21,958 bases of DNA from RGIG7300 sp045657645 (GCA_045657645.1 JAZOTL010000087.1:1-21958), one strand, 5' to 3'; positions 1 to 7,498 are shown, counted from the first letter of the stretch. A program made the numbers and translations. Notes: a model not told the origin generated them from the letters alone.

Positions 1-588
1 ATCAAAACCATACGTTGTATTGAGGTAGGAGATAACAAAATCACCGAAAAAGAAACACAGAGCACTCCCGTAGTTGAAATTGAACCTGAGGTAACCCACA
101 CGGCAACCATAGAATTTGAAAACGGTGATGCCATAAACCTGGAGCTTTACGGAAACGTGGCTCCCATAACGGTTGAAAACTTTAAAAAGTTAGCTGACCA
201 AAACTATTACGACGGAGTAATTTTCCACCGTGTAATAAAGGACTTTATGATACAGGGCGGCGACCCTACAGGCACAGGTATGGGCGCAGGTGACGTAGAG
301 GAAATAAAGGGTGAGTTTTCAGCAAACGGCGTTAACAACCCCATCTCCCACGAAAGAGGAGTTATCTCCATGGCCCGCCGCGGCGACAGCTACGACAGCG
401 GTTCATCCCAGTTCTTTATCTGCCATGCAGACTCCACCTACCTTGACGGACAGTACGCAGCCTTTGGCCGTGTTACCGAGGGTATGGAGATAGTAGATGC
501 AATAGCAAGCGTTGCAACCGATGCAAGCGACAAGCCTTTAGAGGATATTAAAATGAAAACAATTATAATAACGGAGGTTACAAAATGA
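1..588 (+). CDS. Cyclophilin-type peptidyl-prolyl isomerase, multi-domain, 5' end outside window
   Basis: The reading frame is open from base 1 and has no start inside the window, so the gene is truncated by the edge. The cyclophilin domain spans about residues 38-196 of the visible part. It has FHRVI, FMIQGGDPTGTG, SSQFFICHAD and LDGQYAAFGRV, so the Arg, Phe, Met and Gln that line the human CypA active site are present. The tryptophan of the CypA cyclosporin pocket is Tyr here (STYLDG). Residues 1-9 read IKTIRCIEV, which matches the last beta strand of a cyclophilin (compare KMKTIIITEV at the end of this domain and KIKTITIE at the end of the next gene). An acidic linker of about 28 residues follows. 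I infer that a further cyclophilin domain lies upstream. The gene overlaps the next one by ATGA at 585-588, so the two are translationally coupled. It should catalyse cis-trans isomerisation of prolyl bonds; location cannot be judged without the N-terminus. Confidence 0.93.
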   Translation: MKTIRCIEVGDNKITEKETQSTPVVEIEPEVTHTATIEFENGDAINLELYGNVAPITVENFKKLADQNYYDGVIFHRVIKDFMIQGGDPTGTGMGAGDVEEIKGEFSANGVNNPISHERGVISMARRGDSYDSGSSQFFICHADSTYLDGQYAAFGRVTEGMEIVDAIASVATDASDKPLEDIKMKTIIITEVTK

Positions 589-1055
589 TAGTTATTGAAA
601 TGGAAAACGGGGGCAAGATAAAGCTTGAACTTGATGCAAGCGCAGCTCCCATAACAGTTGCAAACTTTGAAAAGCTTGTAGGAGAGGGCTTTTATAACGG
701 CCTTATCTTCCACCGCGTTATCGCGGGCTTTATGATCCAGGGTGGTGACCCCACAGGAACAGGCATGGGCGGCAGCAAGGAAGAGATAAAGGGCGAGTTT
801 GCCGCAAACGGCGTTAACAACCCCATCTCCCACGAAAGAGGAGTTATCTCCATGGCCCGTACCAACGCTCCCAACAGCGCTTCCTCCCAGTTCTTTATCT
901 GCCACGCAGACGCACAGTTCCTTGACGGCAACTATGCAGCATTTGGTCGTGTGGTTGAGGGTATTGAGGTTGTAGACGCTATTGCCGCTACCCCCACAGA
1001 TTTTTCTGACCGCCCCTACGAGGAGCAGAAGATAAAGACAATTACCATAGAATAA
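585..1055 (+). CDS. Single-domain cyclophilin peptidyl-prolyl cis-trans isomerase
   Basis: A 156-residue protein consisting almost only of one cyclophilin domain. It has no signal peptide, so it is probably cytoplasmic. Visible motifs are LIFHRVI, GFMIQGGDPTGTG, ASSQFFICHAD and FLDGNYAAFGRV. The CypA Arg55/Phe60/Met61/Gln63 equivalents are present. The tryptophan position is Phe, as in many bacterial cyclophilins, which are known to bind cyclosporin weakly. The start ATG overlaps the TGA of the preceding cyclophilin gene, with GGAGG about 8 bases upstream at 572-576. It shares 56 consecutive identical bases with the upstream gene (804-859 versus 322-377), which suggests duplication or gene conversion. 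A bidirectional terminator follows at 1098. Confidence 0.95.
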   Translation: MIVIEMENGGKIKLELDASAAPITVANFEKLVGEGFYNGLIFHRVIAGFMIQGGDPTGTGMGGSKEEIKGEFAANGVNNPISHERGVISMARTNAPNSASSQFFICHADAQFLDGNYAAFGRVVEGIEVVDAIAATPTDFSDRPYEEQKIKTITIE

Positions 1056-1097
1056 GCGGGCAGGCAAAAGTAAGCCTTACAAAAAATTCTATATAAT

Positions 1098-1128
1098 AAA
1101 AAATCCACCCATCGGGTGGATTTTTTAT
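1098..1128. terminator. Bidirectional intrinsic terminator
   Basis: The stem AATCCACCC/GGGTGGATT with an AT-C loop is flanked by an A-run on the left and a T-run on the right. It can therefore terminate the cyclophilin operon on the plus strand and the convergent oxidoreductase gene on the minus strand. Confidence 0.9.
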
Positions 1129-1163
1129 TTATAGTAAATTCTGTGCATCGAATATCTTGCCGC

Positions 1164-2327
1164 TTATTTTGAATTGTAGGTTGAAGAAAGGTCGGAAACC
1201 TTTTCCTTTACTACCTTTTTAGGCTTGGAGGTCTTAATCTTCTCCTGGAGAAGCTCCCAATACTTTTCACCGTCGTTGGGGATTTCAACCCAATCGTTTG
1301 TCCACTGTGAAAGTATCATAGCATTGGAGATAGCAAGGCTCTTGATACCGTCTTCACCGGGGGCAAGAAGGGGTGTGCCGTTAACGATGTGATCGGTAAA
1401 GTTCTGTGTTATCTGACGATGGCCCTTGCCATAGCCTTCAACAACAACTTCCTCTGTGGTGGATTCTATAGTACCAAATCCGTCCTGAGCTGTGAAGCAG
1501 AATTCTCTTTCATCAACTGCAAGCTTTGTAAACATAAGCTTACCGCCTTCGTATACAAGCTTACCCTTTGAACCTGAAATTTCAAGTCTGTTTGTACCGG
1601 GGCATTCACCTGTGGTGGTAATGAATACGCTTGTAGCGCCGTTTTCATATTCAGCGTATGCGGTAACGTCATCCTCTACCTCGATATCGTGGTACTTACC
1701 GAAGGAAGCAAAAGCACGGATGCGCTTGGGCATACCGAATATCCACTGCCAAAGGTCAAGGTTGTGGGGGCACTGGTTGATAAGAACACCGCCGCCCTCG
1801 CCGGAATATGTAGCTCTCCATCCGCCGCCGTCATAGTAATCCTGTGTACGGTACCAGTTTGTAATTATCCATACGCAACGCTTAAGCTCACCAAGCTCGC
1901 CGCCCTGAACCATTTCTCTGATCTTCTGATAGTAGGGCTCTGTTCTCTGGTTAAGCATAAGTCCAAAGCCAAGGCCTGTTTCCTTTGCCTTTGCAATAAA
2001 GGGCTCAACCTGCTTTGTATATACGCCAAGGGGCTTTTCGGAAAGCACGTGAACGCCTGCCTCCAGCGCCTCTGTACCAATTACGGGATGCAGATAGTGG
2101 GGGGTAGCTATAAGTATAGCGTCCACCTTGCCGGAACTAAGCATTTCCTTATAATCAAGGAAGCACTCAAGGTCAGGATTAATGCCCTTTGCCCAGTCAA
2201 GTCTATCCTGCTTTATATCACATACGGCGGTAATAACTGCGTTAGTTACCTTGCCTTCGGAGAGGTAGATAACGTGGCTTGAACCCATATTACCTACACC
2301 AACTACACCAAATCTAAGCTTTTCCAT
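1164..2327 (-). CDS. Gfo/Idh/MocA family NAD(P)-dependent oxidoreductase
   Basis: A 387-residue protein with an N-terminal Rossmann fold (GVVGVGNMG, the GxGxxG dinucleotide motif, residues about 7-15) followed by the family's EKPLGV motif near residue 100, where the Lys is the usual catalytic residue. The C-terminal alpha/beta domain is of the GFO_IDH_MocA type. Members oxidise or reduce sugars, inositols and related polyols; the substrate cannot be read from the sequence. An upstream in-frame ATG at 2360 lies almost at the predicted transcription start and has no ribosome site. The ATG at 2327 has CGGAG 7 bases upstream, so I take that as the start. It is a monocistronic unit with its own consensus promoter and a shared terminator at 1098. 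Confidence 0.92.
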   Translation of the reverse strand: MEKLRFGVVGVGNMGSSHVIYLSEGKVTNAVITAVCDIKQDRLDWAKGINPDLECFLDYKEMLSSGKVDAILIATPHYLHPVIGTEALEAGVHVLSEKPLGVYTKQVEPFIAKAKETGLGFGLMLNQRTEPYYQKIREMVQGGELGELKRCVWIITNWYRTQDYYDGGGWRATYSGEGGGVLINQCPHNLDLWQWIFGMPKRIRAFASFGKYHDIEVEDDVTAYAEYENGATSVFITTTGECPGTNRLEISGSKGKLVYEGGKLMFTKLAVDEREFCFTAQDGFGTIESTTEEVVVEGYGKGHRQITQNFTDHIVNGTPLLAPGEDGIKSLAISNAMILSQWTNDWVEIPNDGEKYWELLQEKIKTSKPKKVVKEKVSDLSSTYNSK

Positions 2328-2334
2328 TTTTAAA

Positions 2335-2339
2335 CTCCG
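2335..2339 (-). promoter_or_regulatory. Shine-Dalgarno that fixes the oxidoreductase start
   Basis: CGGAG on the minus strand lies 7 bases before the ATG at 2327. No comparable motif precedes the earlier in-frame ATG at 2360, so the shorter protein is preferred. Confidence 0.7.
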
Positions 2340-2362
2340 TTTTTTATAAGTTTTCTTCATTT

Positions 2363-2391
2363 ATTATATACAAACTATCCTTTTATGTCAA
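2363..2391 (-). promoter_or_regulatory. Consensus sigma-A promoter of the Gfo/Idh/MocA gene
   Basis: On the minus strand TTGACA (2386-2391) and TATAAT (2363-2368) are separated by exactly 17 bases. The predicted transcription start falls around 2356, leaving a leader of roughly 30 bases. Confidence 0.85.
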
Positions 2392-2435
2392 TACACTCTT
2401 GCGCATTTGAACAGAGCTTGGGGGCTATTTTCCTG

Positions 2436-2464
2436 TTGACAGTATAATTTTGCAATGATATAAT
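2436..2464 (+). promoter_or_regulatory. Consensus sigma-A promoter of cysK
   Basis: TTGACA (2436-2441) and TATAAT (2459-2464) are separated by 17 bases, just upstream of the cysK ribosome site. The leader is only about 20 bases long, so no T-box or SAM riboswitch can be present downstream of this start. Confidence 0.88.
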
Positions 2465-2489
2465 CAAAATACGATTGGAGATGATAATT

Positions 2490-3416
2490 ATGAAAAAAAT
2501 ATACACTTCAGCAGATCAGCTCATAGGAAAAACACCCCTGCTTGAGCTTACAAATATAGAAAAGCAGTTTGAACTGAAAGCAAAATTACTTGCAAAATTG
2601 GAATACCTTAATCCCGCAGGCTCTGTAAAGGACCGTGTAGGCAAGTCTATGATAGATGAAGCGCAGAAAAGCGGCGAGTTAAAGCCCGGTTCTGTTATTA
2701 TAGAGCCCACCAGCGGTAATACGGGCATAGGCCTTGCCCTTGTGGCAGCGGCCCGTGGCTACCGCGTAATAATAGTAATGCCCGAAACTATGTCTGCCGA
2801 GCGCAGGACTATGATGAAGGCGTACGGCGCTGAGCTTGTGTTAAGTGACGGAGCAAAGGGTATGAGCGGCGCTATAGAAAAGGCGCAAGAGCTTGCCCGT
2901 ACCATTCCTGACAGTATAATTGCAGGTCAGTTTACCAATCCCGCCAATCCCAAGGCTCATATAGAAACCACAGGCCCCGAAATTTATGAGGATACCGAGG
3001 GTGAGGTGGATATATTCGTTGCAGGCGTGGGTACCGGTGGCACCATTACAGGTGTGGGCCGGTATCTGAAATCCCAAAAGCCCGAAATTAAAGTAGTGGC
3101 CGTTGAGCCTGCCTCATCCCCCGTGCTTTCAGGCGGTGCAGCAGGCGCCCACAACATACAGGGTATAGGCGCAGGCTTTGTGCCCGAGGTGCTTGATACC
3201 ACTATCTACGACGAGGTTATCACCGTAACCGATGATCAGGCTTATGAAGCAGGCAGACTTATAGGCAGAAAAGAGGGCGTGCTTGTGGGTATCTCCTCAG
3301 GAGCCGCGCTTCACGCAGCTATAAAGGTTGCCCAAAGACCCGAAAACGAAGGCAAGAACATCGTTGTCCTCCTCCCCGATTCCGGCGACAGATACCTCTC
3401 CACCCCGCTTTTTTGA
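2490..3416 (+). CDS. cysK: Cysteine synthase (O-acetylserine sulfhydrylase), PLP-dependent
   Basis: A 308-residue protein that makes L-cysteine from O-acetylserine and sulfide. The PLP-binding lysine lies in AGSVKDRVG, the substrate loop is EPTSGNTGIGLA, the phosphate-binding loop is GVGTGGTITG, and GISSGAA lies near the end; all are typical of the CysK/CysM fold. The protein ends with the family's usual RYLSTPLF. I chose ATG 2490 because GGAG ends 9 bases before it. The stop codon lies inside a short T/A-rich hairpin (3407-3424), the first part of an interspersed repeat, so the 3' end of the gene abuts repeat sequence. It is monocistronic; the terminator is at 3527. CysM or another beta-substituting enzyme is less likely but not fully excluded. 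Confidence 0.95.
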   Translation: MKKIYTSADQLIGKTPLLELTNIEKQFELKAKLLAKLEYLNPAGSVKDRVGKSMIDEAQKSGELKPGSVIIEPTSGNTGIGLALVAAARGYRVIIVMPETMSAERRTMMKAYGAELVLSDGAKGMSGAIEKAQELARTIPDSIIAGQFTNPANPKAHIETTGPEIYEDTEGEVDIFVAGVGTGGTITGVGRYLKSQKPEIKVVAVEPASSPVLSGGAAGAHNIQGIGAGFVPEVLDTTIYDEVITVTDDQAYEAGRLIGRKEGVLVGISSGAALHAAIKVAQRPENEGKNIVVLLPDSGDRYLSTPLF

Positions 3417-3426
3417 AAAAAAGCTC

Positions 3427-3526
3427 CCAACTTTTTGAAAAAAGTTGGACAAAAACTTTAATAATCGCGTGGAGTTTTATTAAAACTTCAAATTCGTGGC
3501 ACGAAGAATAAAGTTCACACAAACCC
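3427..3526 (-). repeat. Interspersed hairpin repeat, inverted copy
   Basis: The unit begins with a hairpin (CCAAC/GTTGG stem continued by T/A pairs, 3427-3448). A unit of about 78 bases follows whose reverse complement contains TTCGTGCCACGA, AAACTCCACGCGA and TTAAAGTTTTTGTCCAAC. The same blocks occur in direct orientation at 12874-13107 and in degraded form at 20525-20678. No coding potential is seen. Confidence 0.75.
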
Positions 3527-3560
3527 AAGCCCTCCCCTTCGAAAAGGGGAAGGCTTTTTT
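3527..3560 (+). terminator. Intrinsic terminator downstream of cysK
   Basis: AAGCC plus TCCCCTT pairs with AAGGGGA plus GGCTT around a CGAA-type loop, followed by a run of six T. It ends cysK transcripts on the plus strand. A very similar hairpin lies at 20585-20615. Confidence 0.85.
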
Positions 3561-3585
3561 GTAAGTGCTAACATTACTATATAAC

Positions 3586-3617
3586 AAAAAGACTACTGCA
3601 TAGCAGTAGCCTTTTTT
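3586..3617 (-). terminator. Intrinsic terminator of rnpB
   Basis: The stem CTACTGC/GCAGTAG with an ATA loop is flanked by A-run and T-run. On the minus strand it follows directly after the 3' end of the RNase P RNA. It could also act on the plus strand. Confidence 0.85.
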
Positions 3618-3618
3618 A

Positions 3619-3975
3619 TCACTAAACCTGTAAGCCGGGTTCTGTCGAGTACGGTCATCTATCTTGTCTTTGCGTTGCCGCAAAGCTCTGTGCCACCCAT
3701 GGAATTCTGCCGGGCAGACATCAGACCAAAAAGGTCTGCTTCCATACACGGTGTTGCTTTGGATAGGGTTTACATTTGCACAAAGTTGCCAGTGTGCCGG
3801 TGAGCTCTTACCTCGCCTTTCCATCCTTACCGTTAAAAACGGCGGTTTATTTCTGTTGCACTTTCCCGGAGGTCACCCTCGGCGGACGTTATCCGTTATC
3901 CTGCCCTGTAAAGCCCGGACTTTCCTCACGGTACTACCTTTCGGCATGGTACCGCGCGACCGTATAGCTTAGTGA
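3619..3975 (-). ncRNA. rnpB: RNase P RNA component, bacterial, probably type A
   Basis: The minus strand carries the hallmark GAGGAAAGTCCGGGC near the 5' end and ACAGAACCCGGCTTA near the 3' end, which pair to form the catalytic P4 core. It also carries AGGGTGACCTCCGGGAAAGTGC and a GGTAAGGATGGAAAGG-like segment. The ends are set by pairing TCACTAA at the 5' end with TTTAGTGA at the 3' end (helix P1), giving about 357 nt. This is the ribozyme that removes 5' leaders from tRNA precursors. It has its own promoter and terminator. The layout fits type A, as in most Clostridia, but I did not fold every helix. Confidence 0.96.
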
Positions 3976-3981
3976 GATTGT

Positions 3982-4010
3982 ATTTTAACACATATGGCTC
4001 AACTTGTCAA
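3982..4010 (-). promoter_or_regulatory. Sigma-A promoter of rnpB
   Basis: On the minus strand TTGACA (4005-4010) and TAAAAT (3982-3987) are separated by 17 bases, giving a start near 3975, the predicted 5' end of the RNA. The -35 box lies inside the last codons of the upstream glycosyltransferase gene. Confidence 0.88.
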
Positions 4011-4721
4011 ATCAAGCTTTGAGAGCCTTTTTTTGATTTCTGCAATATCCCGCAGCATTTTTGCGGTATCCTTTACAAGGCTTACCTTTGACTGCTGTTG
4101 GTTGTGGTTGAGTATTTTTGCGGGGAACTCACTTACCTTCATACCCATACGCTCGGCTATCATAAGAGCTTCAAGGTCAAAGGCAAAGCTGTTTACCTTA
4201 CAGTAGGAAAAAATTCTCCTTGCCGCTTCTCCCTTAAAGCATTTGATGCCGCATTGGGAATCGCTGTGGCTAAAGCCGCAAAGCGCTCCTACAAAGCGTA
4301 TATACACCTTTGAGGCAAGCTTTCTGAGTGGGCCGTAACCGAGGTATCCGTCCTCGGCAAGCCTTCTTGAGCCTATGAGGATATCCCCTCCACAGGAAAG
4401 CTTTTCTGCCATTGCGCCGATAATTTCGGTACCGTAGGCAAGGTCGCAATCGGTATAAACTACGATATCGCCCTTTGAAGCCTCAATTCCGCACCTAACT
4501 GCGCCGCCTTTGCCGCGGTTCTGCGGGTAGCCTGCGTTAATAATGTGAGGATTGCCCTCTGCCGCCTTATTTATTACAGCGGCGGTATTATCGTTACTGC
4601 CGTCATTTACGGCAATTATCTCATATGAGGAAAAATTCTTTTTAAGATACGCATCAAGGGTGTCCAGGCAGGCTTTCGCCCCCTTTTCCTCATTATACAT
4701 AGGTATAATAACTGATATCAT
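3999..4721 (-). CDS. Family 2 glycosyltransferase (DPM1/ALG5-like)
   Basis: A 240-residue protein with a GT-A fold. It has SVIIPMYNEE at the N-terminus, VNDGSNDNT for nucleotide binding, TDCDLAYG containing the DxD metal motif near residue 91, and QCGIKCFKGEAA in the acceptor region. The pattern is that of dolichyl/polyprenyl-phosphate sugar transferases, which move a sugar from a nucleotide donor to a lipid carrier. No membrane segments are seen, so it is probably peripheral to the membrane. It starts 6 bases after the sortase stop, behind the strong ribosome site GAGGGGTGA, so the two genes are co-transcribed. The donor and acceptor cannot be read from the sequence. Confidence 0.9.
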   Translation of the reverse strand: MISVIIPMYNEEKGAKACLDTLDAYLKKNFSSYEIIAVNDGSNDNTAAVINKAAEGNPHIINAGYPQNRGKGGAVRCGIEASKGDIVVYTDCDLAYGTEIIGAMAEKLSCGGDILIGSRRLAEDGYLGYGPLRKLASKVYIRFVGALCGFSHSDSQCGIKCFKGEAARRIFSYCKVNSFAFDLEALMIAERMGMKVSEFPAKILNHNQQQSKVSLVKDTAKMLRDIAEIKKRLSKLDLTS

Positions 4722-4727
4722 ATCTTC

Positions 4728-5702
4728 TCACCCCTCGTTATAGTAGTCCACTAAAACCGCCTGAACGCAATACCTATCGCTCCACAGGCCGTTTGTACAG
4801 GTGGAAAGGGTCAATATACGGGTGTTTTCATTAAGCTCTATACCCTCGCGGCCAAATTTAGAGTTTGCCTGCATTTCCTTTGCAAAGCTTACAAACTCCT
4901 CGGCTGTGGGGAAACCCGTTTCTACATATTTATATCTGTAATCGGTCTTATATACCGAAAAGATGCGGTAGGTGTATATACCCGTTGGGGTGTATAAATA
5001 CACATACTGGTTTTCCTGCCAAAAGTCCTCGTCCATAAACTTTATAAGCTCGCTGAACATCATACCGTTCTGCATATTGTGGCCGTAAATTACCGTGTTG
5101 AAGTTTGCGTTGGTATCACGGTCGCAGCGGTAGTCTGCAAATATTGAGCCTGCAGGCAGGTATCCGTGGGTGTACTCATGGTCAAGGTAATACTCGTTAT
5201 CGGTGGTCTGCAAAACAGGGTAATTTATGTTTTCAGTACCGGGGATTATTATCCAGCCGTATATATCCGGGTTTACACTTGAAAGGGAATTAAGCCTTGA
5301 CTTCATCTTTTGAAAGAGTGCGCTGTAGGAGCTTTTGCTTGTACCCTTTGAGGAATTGGCTGAGCCAAAGTCCGGCAGGGAAAGAAGCTGGCTTGACATT
5401 TGAGAAAGCGCCCCTGCTTCATCTTCAAAAGAGGTAAGCATATCGCTGTAAAAATTCCTTGCGCGCCTGTAGTTAACAAGGGTAAAACCAATGTACACCA
5501 CCGCCGCCGCTATAACGCATATAAGGAATATCCGTATAGCCTGTGAAACTTTCCCCTTCTTTTTTTCCTCTTCCAGTGCTTGGTGTAGGTCCTCATAGTT
5601 CGAGCAAACGTCCTTTTGCTCTGCGCGGTTTAAGGAATAAAGAAAGGAGTTCTGCGCTTCGCCTCCGAGAACGGAGGTCTTTTTTTTATTCTTTTTTGAC
5701 AT
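4728..5702 (-). CDS. srtB: Class B sortase
   Basis: A 324-residue transpeptidase that would join sorting-signal proteins to the cell wall. Order of parts: a long charged cytoplasmic N-tail (1-54), one membrane helix (about 55-76, FLICVIAAAVVYIGF), a linker, then the sortase domain from about 145. The catalytic triad is visible as His208 in IYGHNM, Cys302 in LSTCT and Arg310 in SDRYC. GWIIIPGT, NINYPVLQ and the LDH..YTHGY segment are typical of class B. The ATG at 5702 is chosen over the in-frame ATG at 5744 because AAAGGAGA lies just upstream. A glycosyltransferase follows directly. No sorting-signal substrate is encoded in the window. The gene lies downstream of gpmI on the same strand and has no clear promoter of its own. 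Confidence 0.93.
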   Translation of the reverse strand: MSKKNKKKTSVLGGEAQNSFLYSLNRAEQKDVCSNYEDLHQALEEEKKKGKVSQAIRIFLICVIAAAVVYIGFTLVNYRRARNFYSDMLTSFEDEAGALSQMSSQLLSLPDFGSANSSKGTSKSSYSALFQKMKSRLNSLSSVNPDIYGWIIIPGTENINYPVLQTTDNEYYLDHEYTHGYLPAGSIFADYRCDRDTNANFNTVIYGHNMQNGMMFSELIKFMDEDFWQENQYVYLYTPTGIYTYRIFSVYKTDYRYKYVETGFPTAEEFVSFAKEMQANSKFGREGIELNENTRILTLSTCTNGLWSDRYCVQAVLVDYYNEG

Positions 5703-5707
5703 ACCGT

Positions 5708-5715
5708 TCTCCTTT
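5708..5715 (-). promoter_or_regulatory. Shine-Dalgarno that fixes the sortase start
   Basis: AAAGGAGA on the minus strand lies 5 bases before the ATG at 5702. It supports that start over the ATG 42 bases upstream. Confidence 0.7.
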
Positions 5716-5741
5716 AGACGAACCTTTTTAAGGGTAAATTT

Positions 5742-5763
5742 CACCCACGCGTGAGCGTGGGTG
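5742..5763. repeat. Perfect 9-bp hairpin between gpmI and srtB
   Basis: CACCCACGC and GCGTGGGTG are separated by 4 bases. There is no U-run on either side, so it is not a standard terminator. It may stabilise the 3' end of gpmI mRNA or reduce read-through into the sortase gene. Confidence 0.7.
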
Positions 5764-5768
5764 ATAGA

Positions 5769-7415
5769 TTATTTTACTTCGATTATGGAAGCATCCCACA
5801 TTTCGGGAGCCTCGTAGCCGAGAAGATTAACTGTAGTTGCAGCAACGTTTGAAAGGCCGTATGCTCCCTCCTTCTTAACGGTGTACTTATCTGCATAGAA
5901 GTTATCGTAGATAATGCAGGGTACGGGGTTAAGGGTGTGGCTTGTTTTAGCCTTGGGAGTGTTGTCGGAAGAAAGCTTTGCTTCGCCTGTCTTCTTGTTT
6001 ATCTCATACATTTCATCAGCGTTACCTTGGTCTGCTGTAATAAGGGCAACACCCTCAAGCTTATCCACAACTGCAAGCAAGCGTGCAAGCTGGAGGTCAA
6101 GAGCCTCAACGCTTACCTCTGTTGCAAGCATATTACCTGTGTGGCCAACCATATCTCCGTTGGGGAAGTTGCAACGCAGGTACTTGTATTCGCCGCTCTC
6201 TAAAAGCTCTATAAGCTTATCTGTTATCTCTGCGCACTTCATCCAGGGTCTCTGCTCAAAGGGAACTACGTCAGAGGGGATCTCAATATAGGTTTCAAGC
6301 TCTTCGCTGAACTTGCCGCTCTTGTTACCGTTCCAGAAGTAGGTAACGTGACCGTACTTTTGTGTTTCGGAAATAGCAAGCTGTTTAACGCCTGTATCAG
6401 CAAGGTACTCGCCCATTGTGTTGGTAATTTCGGGGGGATTTACAAGATATCTTGAAGGAATGTGGAGGTCACCGTCATACTCAAGCATACCTGCGTAAAG
6501 CACGTTGGGGAATCTCTTACGGTCAAACTTATCAAAGTCCTTATCCTCAAAGGTCTTGCTTATCTCGATAGCTCTGTCACCTCTGAAGTTGAAGAATATA
6601 ACGCTGTCGCCATCCTCAACGGTACCAACAGCCTTGCCACAGGCACCGATAACAAAGGGATCAAGATCCTGGTCGATAGCACCTGTTTCTGCTCTTAATG
6701 TGTTTATAGCCTCGGTTGCAGATGCAAACTGTCTGCCCTCGCCAAGTACGTGGGTCTGCCAGCCAAGCTCTACCATTGACCAGTTAGCCTCGTAACGGTC
6801 CATGGTTATCTTCATTCTTCCGCCGCCGCTTGCTATCATTACGTCAAAATCAGCACTGCGAAGCTCGCTAAGATATGCCTCAAAGGGTTCAACGTACTCA
6901 AGAGCAGAGGTTTCACCAACGTCACGGCCGTCAAGAAGAATGTGTATACGAGCCTTCTTTACGCCCTCTTCCTTTGCCTTTGCAACCATAGCCTTTAAGT
7001 GGTCTATGTGGGAGTGTACGTTTCCGTCAGAGAAAAGACCGAGGAAATGAAGTGTTGTGTTATTTTCCTTTACGTTGCCTGTAAGTGCCTTCCAAGCATC
7101 GCTTGTAAACATTTTGCCGTTTTCGATAGACTCGGAAACAAGCTTTGCGCCCTGGCTGAACACCTGTCCTGAACCAAGTGCGTTATGTCCTACCTCGCTG
7201 TTACCCATATCCTCGTCGCTGGGCAGACCAACTGCGGTACCGTGAGCCTTAAGCTCTACCATAGGATAGTTTGCCATAAGCATATCAAGGGTAGGTGTGG
7301 TAGCCTTCTTTATAGCGTCGCCCGCCTCGTATTTTGAAATACCGATACCATCCATAACGATGGTAAGTACAGGGCCCTTTACTCCGTCGAAGCCTGTAAT
7401 TTTATTAAGTTTCAT
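5769..7415 (-). CDS. gpmI: 2,3-bisphosphoglycerate-independent phosphoglycerate mutase
   Basis: A 548-residue cytoplasmic enzyme interconverting 3- and 2-phosphoglycerate in glycolysis. The first metal Asp is in VMDGIG (residue 22) and the phospho-accepting Ser73 is in MGNSEVGHNALG. SDGNVHSHIDHL and LLDGRD line the phosphotransferase domain, RGDRAIE marks its end, and NGDMVGHTGN (Asp421, His425) and SHTLNPVP (His493) return to the metal site. The usual ADHGNA motif reads ADQGNADEM here: residue 463 is Gln (codon CAA) where a metal-ligand His is expected. At 548 residues it is longer than the common form of about 510. The start ATG at 7415 is preceded by GGAGGAAG. Confidence 0.95.
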   Translation of the reverse strand: MKLNKITGFDGVKGPVLTIVMDGIGISKYEAGDAIKKATTPTLDMLMANYPMVELKAHGTAVGLPSDEDMGNSEVGHNALGSGQVFSQGAKLVSESIENGKMFTSDAWKALTGNVKENNTTLHFLGLFSDGNVHSHIDHLKAMVAKAKEEGVKKARIHILLDGRDVGETSALEYVEPFEAYLSELRSADFDVMIASGGGRMKITMDRYEANWSMVELGWQTHVLGEGRQFASATEAINTLRAETGAIDQDLDPFVIGACGKAVGTVEDGDSVIFFNFRGDRAIEISKTFEDKDFDKFDRKRFPNVLYAGMLEYDGDLHIPSRYLVNPPEITNTMGEYLADTGVKQLAISETQKYGHVTYFWNGNKSGKFSEELETYIEIPSDVVPFEQRPWMKCAEITDKLIELLESGEYKYLRCNFPNGDMVGHTGNMLATEVSVEALDLQLARLLAVVDKLEGVALITADQGNADEMYEINKKTGEAKLSSDNTPKAKTSHTLNPVPCIIYDNFYADKYTVKKEGAYGLSNVAATTVNLLGYEAPEMWDASIIEVK

Positions 7416-7451
7416 ACTGCTTCCTCCATAGTTGTTATATAATCACAATTC

Positions 7452-7457
7452 ATTATA
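7452..7457 (-). promoter_or_regulatory. Probable -10 box of gpmI
   Basis: On the minus strand TATAAT lies about 37 bases before the gpmI start, but the -35 region at the proper distance (GATTTT) is a poor match. It faces the divergent radC promoter. Confidence 0.45.
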
Positions 7458-7498
7458 CACCCTAATTATGAATAAAAATCGATATACCGTAAAAATAC

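Noticed and set aside
438..1067. Long minus-strand frame of 209 codons
   Set aside because: It is antisense to two clear cyclophilin genes and its composition is that of a shadow frame.
1132..1163. Possible relic of the 84-bp repeat (AAATTCTGTGCATCG, then CTTGCCGC) at the end of the oxidoreductase gene
   Set aside because: It resembles AAATTTCTGTACATCG of the 17085 repeat and also lies at a gene's 3' end, but the match is too short to claim without a genome-wide alignment.
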